Assembly: GCA_933228675.1 (NCBI GenBank)
Contig: OW121741.1
Location: 117,767,069 to 117,831,068, forward strand
DNA length: 64,000 bases
Direction: 5' to 3'
Origin: Stomorhina lunata
Taxonomy: Eukaryota > Arthropoda > Insecta > Diptera > Rhiniidae
This document shows, in pieces, positions 58,931 through 64,000 of this stretch. Positions within the stretch are counted from its first letter, which is position 1. Every line of letters starts with the position of its first letter. The translations under genes and the position numbers were made by a program. The notes under the pieces were generated by a model. The model searched no databases and was not told where the DNA came from. It saw only the letters and a program-made list of their open reading frames with translations.

Positions 58931-61900
58931 TTAATTTTCTATTTTTATAGAAAATTTAAAAAAAAAATACTATTTTTCAAAAATTTACTATTTTTATAGG
59001 AAATTTTTCAAAAATTGACTATTTTTATAGGAAATTTTTCAAAAATTGACTATTTTTATAGGAAATTTTTCAAAAATTGACTATTTTTATAGGAAATTTT
59101 TCAAAAATTGACTATTTTTATAGGAAATTTTTCAAAAATTTTCTATTTTTATAGGAAATTTTTCAAAAATTTTCTGTTTTTTTAAGAAATTTTTCAAAAA
59201 TTTTCATTTATAGGAAAATTTTCAAAAATTTTCTATTTTATAGGAAATTTTTCAAAAATTTTCTATTTTATAGGAAATTTTTCAAAAATTTTCTATTTTA
59301 TAGGAAATTTTTCAAAAATTTTCTATTTTATAGGAAATTTTTCAAAAATTTTCTATTTTATAGGAAATTTTTCAAAAATTTTCTATTTTATAGGAAATTT
59401 TTCAAAAATTTTCTATTTTTATAGGAAGTTTTTCAAAAATTTTCTATTTTTATAGGAAGTTTTTCAAAAATTTTCTATTTTTATAGGAAGTTTTTCAAAA
59501 ATTTTCTATTTTTATAGGAAATTTTTCAAAAATTTCCTCTTTTAATAGGAAATTTTTCAACAATTTCCTCTTTTATTAGGAAATTTTTCAAAAATTTCCT
59601 CTTTTGATAGGAAATTTTTCAAAAAATTCCTATTTTTATAGGAAATTTTTCAAAAATTTCCTATTTTTATAGGAAATTTTTCAAAAATTTCCTATTTTCA
59701 TAGGAATTTTTGAAAAATTTCCTATTTTCATAGGAATTTTAGAAAAATTTCCTATTTTTATAGGAAATTTTTAAAAAAACTTACTATTTTTATAGGAAAT
59801 TTTTCAAAAATTTCCTATTCTTATAGGAAATTTTTCAAAAATGTCCTTTTTTATAGGAAATTTTTCTAAAATTTCCTATTTTTATAGGAAATTTTTCAAA
59901 AATTTCCTATTTTTATAGGAAATTTTTCAAAAATTTTCTATTTTGATAGGAAATTTTTCAAAAATTTCCTATTTTTATAGGAAATTTTTCAAAAATTTCC
60001 TATTTTTATAGGAAATTTTTTAAAAATTTCCTATTTTTATAGGAAATTTTTCAAAAATTTTCTATTTTTATAGGAATTTTTGAAAAATTTCCTATTTTTA
60101 TAGGAATTTTAGAAAAATTTCCGATTTTTATAGGAAATTTTTCAAAACACTTACTATTTTTATAGGAAATTTTTCAAAAATTTCCTATTCTTATAGGAAA
60201 TTTTTCAAAAATGTCCTTTTTTATAGGAAATTTTTCTAAAATTTCCTATTTTCATAGGAAATTTTTCAAAAATTTCCTATTTTTATAGGAAATTTTTCAA
60301 AAATTTTCTATTTTTATAGGAAATTTTTCAAAAATTTCCTATTTTTATAGGAAATTTTTCAAAAATTTCCTATTTTTATAGGAAATTTTTCAAAAATTTC
60401 CTATTTTTATAGGAAATTTTTCAAAAATTTCCTATTTGTATAGGAAATTTTTCAAAAATTTCCTATTTTTATAGGAAATTTTTCAAAAATTTCCTATTTT
60501 TATAGGAAATTTTTCAAAAATTTCCTATTTTTATAGGAAATTTTTCAAAAATTTCCTATTTTTATAGGAAATTTTTCAAAAATTTCCTATTTTTATAGGA
60601 AATTTTTCAAAAATTTCCTATTTTTATAGGAAATTTTTCAAAAATTTCCTATTTTTATAGGAAATTTTTCAAAAATTTCCTATTTTTATAGGAAATTTTT
60701 CAAAAATTTCCTATTTTTATAGGAAATTTTTCAAAAATTTCCTATTTTTATAGGAAATTTTTCAAAAATTTCCTATTTTTATAGGAAATTTTTCAAAAAT
60801 TTCCTATTTTTATAGGAAATTTTTCAAAAATTTCCTATTTTTATAGGAAATTTTTCAAAAATTTCCTATTTTTATAAGAAATTTTTCAAAAATTTCCTAT
60901 TTTTATAGGAAATTTTTCAAAAATTTCCCATTTTTATAGGAAATTTTTCAAAAATTTCCTATTTTTATAAGAAATTTTTCAAAAATTTCCTATTTTTATA
61001 GGAAATTTTTCAAAAATTTCCTATTTTTATAGGAAATTTTTCAAAAATTTCCTATTTTTATAGGAAATTTTTCAAAAATTTCCTATTTTTATAGGAAATT
61101 TTTCAAAAATTTCGTATTTTTCAAAAATTTCCTATTTTTCAAAAATTTCCTATTTTTATAGGAAATTTTTCAAAAATTTCCTATTTTTATAGGAAATTTT
61201 TCAAAAATTTCCTATTTTTATAGGAAATTTTTCAAAAATTTTCTATTTTTATAGGAAATTTTTCAAAAATTTTCTATTTTTATAGGAAATTTTTTTAATA
61301 ATTTCCTATTTTTATAGGAAATTTTTTTAATAATTTCCTATTTTTATAGGAAATTTTTTTTAAATTTTCTATTTTTATAGGAAATTTTTCAAAAATTTCC
61401 TATTTTTCAAAAATTTCCTATTTTTATAGGAAATTTTTCAAAAATTTCCTATTTTTATAGGAAATTTTTCAAAAATTTCCTATTTTTATAGGAAATTTTT
61501 CAAAAATTTCCTATTTTTATAGGAAATTTTTCAAAAATTTCCTATTTTTATAGGAAATTTTTCTAAAATTTCCTATTTTTATAGGAAATTTTTCAAAAAT
61601 TTCCTATTTTTATAGGAAATTTTTCAAAAATTTCCTATTTTTATAGGAAATTTTTCAAAAATTTCCTATTTTTATAGGAAATTTTTCAAAAATTTCCTAT
61701 TTTTATAGGAAATTTTTCAAAAATTTCCTATTTTTATAGGAAATTTTTCAAAAATTTCCTATTTTTATAGGAAATTTTTCAAAAATTTCCTATTTTTATA
61801 GGAAATTTTTCAAAAATTTCCTATTTTTATAGGAAATTTTTCAAAAATTTCCTATTTTTATAGGAAATTTTTCAAAAATTTCCTATTTTTATAGGAAATT

Positions 61901-64000
61901 TTTCAAAAATTTCCTATTTTTATAGGAAATTTTTCAAAAATTTCCTATTTTGATAGGAAATTTTTCAAAAATTTTCTTTTTTATAAGAAATTTTTCAAAA
62001 ATTTCCTATTTTTATAGGAAATTTTTCAAAAATTTCCCATTTTTATAGGAAATTTTTCAAAAATTTCCTATTTTTATAAGAAATTTTTCAAAAATTTCCT
62101 ATTTTTATAGGAAATTTTTCAAAAATTTCCTATTTTTATAGGAAATTTTTCAAAAATTTCTTATTTTTATAGGAAATTTTTCAAAAATTTCCTATTTTTA
62201 TAGGAAATTTTTCAAAAATTTCCTATTTTTATAGGAAATTTTTCAAAAATTTCCTATTTTTATAGGAAATTTTTCAAAAATTTCCCATTTTTATAGGAAA
62301 TTTTTCAAAAATTTCCTATTTTTATAGGAAATTTTTCAAAAATTTCCTATTTTTATAGGAAATTTTTCAAATATTTCCTATTTTTATAGGAAATTTTTCA
62401 AAAATTTCCTATTTTTATAGGAAATTTTTCAAAACTTTCCTATTTTTGTAGGAAATTTTTCAAAAATTTCCTATTTTTATAGGAAATTTTTCAAAAATTT
62501 CCTATTTTTATAGGAAATTTTTCAAAAATTTCCTATTTTTATAGGAAATTTTTCAAAAATTTCCTATTTTTATAGGAAATTTTTCAAAAATTTCCTATTT
62601 TTATAGGAAATTTTTCAAAAATTTCCTATTTTTATAGGAAATTTTTCAAAAATTTCCTATTTTTATAGGAAATTTTTCAAAAATTTCCTATTTTTATAGG
62701 AAATTTTTCAAAAATTTCCTATTTTGATAGGAAATTTTTCAAAAATTTTCTTTTTTATAAGAAATTTTTCAAAAATTTCCTATTTTTATAGGAAATTTTT
62801 CAAAAATTTCCCATTTTTATAGGAAATTTTTCAAAAATTTCCTATTTTTATAGGAAATTTTTCAAAAATTTCCTATTTTTATAGGAAATTTTTCAAAAAT
62901 TTCCTATTTTTATAGGAAATTTTTCAAAAATTTCCTATTTTTATAGGAAATTTTTCAAAAATTTCCTATTTTTATAGGAAATTTTTCAAAAATTTCCTAT
63001 TTTTATAGGAAATTTTTCAAAAATTTCCTATTTTTATAGGAAATTTTTCAAAAATTTCCCATTTTTATAGGAAATTTTTCAAAAATTTCCTATTTTTATA
63101 GGAAATTTTTCAAAAATTTCCTATTTTTATAGGAAATTTTTCAAATATTTCCTATTTTTATAGGAAATTTTTCAAAAATTTCCTATTTTTATAGGAAATT
63201 TTTCAAAACTTTCCTATTTTTATAGGAAATTTTTCAAAACTTTCCTATTTTTGTAGGAAATTTTTCAAAAATTTCCTATTTTTATAGGAAATTTTTCAAA
63301 AATTTCCTATTTTTATAGGAAATTTTTCAAAAATTTCCTATTTTTATAGGAAATTTTTCAAAAATTTCCTATTTTTATAGGAAATTTTTCAAAAATTTCC
63401 TATTTTTATAGGAAATTTTTCAAAAATTTCCTATTTTTATAGGAAATTTTTCAAAAATTTCCTATTTTTATAGGAAATTTTTCAAAAATTTCCTATTTTT
63501 ATAGGAAATTTTTCAAAAATTTCCTATTTTTATAGGAAATTTTTCAAAAATTTCCTATTTTTATAGGAAATTTTTCAAAAATTTCCTATTTTTATAGGAA
63601 ATTTTTCAAAAATTTCCTATTTTTATAGGAAATTTTTCAAAAATTTCCTATTTTTATAGGAAATTTTTCAAAAATTTCCTATTTTTATAGGAAATTTTTC
63701 AAAAATTTCCTATTTTTATAGGAAATTTTTCAAAAATTTCCTATTTTTATAGGAAATTTTTCAAAAATTTCCTATTTTTATAGGAAATTTTTCAAAAATT
63801 TCCTATTTTTATAGGAAATTTTTCAAAAATTTCCTATTTTTATAGGAAATTTTTCAAAAATTTCCTATTTTTATAGGAAATTTTTCAAAAATTTCCTATT
63901 TTTATAGGAAATTTTTCAAAAATTTCCTATTTTTATAGGAAATTTTTCAAAAATTTCCTATTTTTATAGGAAATTTTTCAAAAATTTCCTATTTTTATAG
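58931..64000 (-). repeat. Satellite family B, inverted array, reaching the window end
   Basis: More than 5 kb of 31-bp units reading TTTCCTATTTTTATAGGAAA then TTTTTCAAAAA. The unit is almost a double palindrome (CCTATTTTTATAGG and AAATTTTTCAAAAATTT). Marker variants recur at fixed distances: GATAGGAAA with a following TTTTCTTTT at 61951 and 62725 (774 bp), CAAATATTTCC near 62371 and 63145 (774 bp), and the ACTTACTATTTTTATAGG block at 59779 and 60149 (370 bp). These are multiples of 31 bp to within a base or two. Shortened monomers lie near 61110-61145 and 61395. The array continues beyond the window. Confidence 0.98.

Noticed and set aside
58931..64000. Telomeric or centromeric array at the window end
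   Set aside because: The monomer is not a telomere-type repeat, and the array is cut only by the window edge; centromere identity cannot be judged from sequence.

Overview
The window looks like non-coding, AT-rich nuclear DNA from an insect, most likely a fly (Diptera). This rests on decayed Tc1/mariner transposases, Transib-like and piggyBac-like element ends, a possible fly-sized 87-nt intron and very large AT-rich satellite arrays. Nothing identifies the species. I see no intact, recognisable host gene. The window could be heterochromatin, or the inside of a giant intron or intergenic desert.

About 45% of the window is tandem satellite with 29-31 bp monomers. Most monomers share the palindromic core TTTTCTATAGAAAA, and I sort them into five related families. 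A (29 bp) lies at 1-840, 1500-3175, 4366-6575 and 7915-9290. B (31 bp, CCTATAAAAATAG/AAATTTTTGAAAAATTT) lies at 10201-11975, 54560-57115 and 58931-64000. C (31 bp, ATCGAAAATTTTTCTATAG) lies at 13786-16400. D (31 bp, AGTTATCGATAACTTT) lies at 17431-18535, 19666-20795, 22196-25400 and 26746-28605. E (31 bp, TATAGCGAAAAATTTTCTAT) lies at 30171-33650. Families A, B and D occur in both orientations. Centres of arrays are homogeneous and edges are degenerate; higher-order duplications are visible. Family D carries TATCGATA, the Drosophila DRE/BEAF-32-type site, in most monomers.

The central non-satellite part (33.7-54.5 kb) is a transposon graveyard. Three copies of one mariner-like element (about 1.29 kb, TA target, 361-codon transposase) lie at 37046-41081 (+), 43817-44877 (-) and 49800-51092 (+); all are inactivated. 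The first is broken by a 2750-bp Transib-like element with a CACAGTG terminal heptamer and a 5-bp GGACG target duplication. That element in turn holds a 944-bp element (ACCCAGCA ends, 7-bp AAATATT duplication) and a 216-bp piggyBac-like MITE (TTAA, CCCTTTC ends). The mariner copy itself splits a degenerate ACTAGTATT-type repeat. Other elements are a 574-bp foldback element, a 152-bp pogo-like MITE, a decayed non-LTR reverse transcriptase, a 12-bp minisatellite and a diverged 156-188 bp tandem repeat.

The best hint of host coding content is a cluster of three possible small exons on the minus strand at 34452-35363. They measure 102, 111 and 36 nt, all fit phase 1, have plausible splice sites, and two are separated by an 87-nt gap. 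If real, they would be exons of a host gene whose introns are packed with satellite. The genes otherwise present do not work together; they are independent mobile-element remains.
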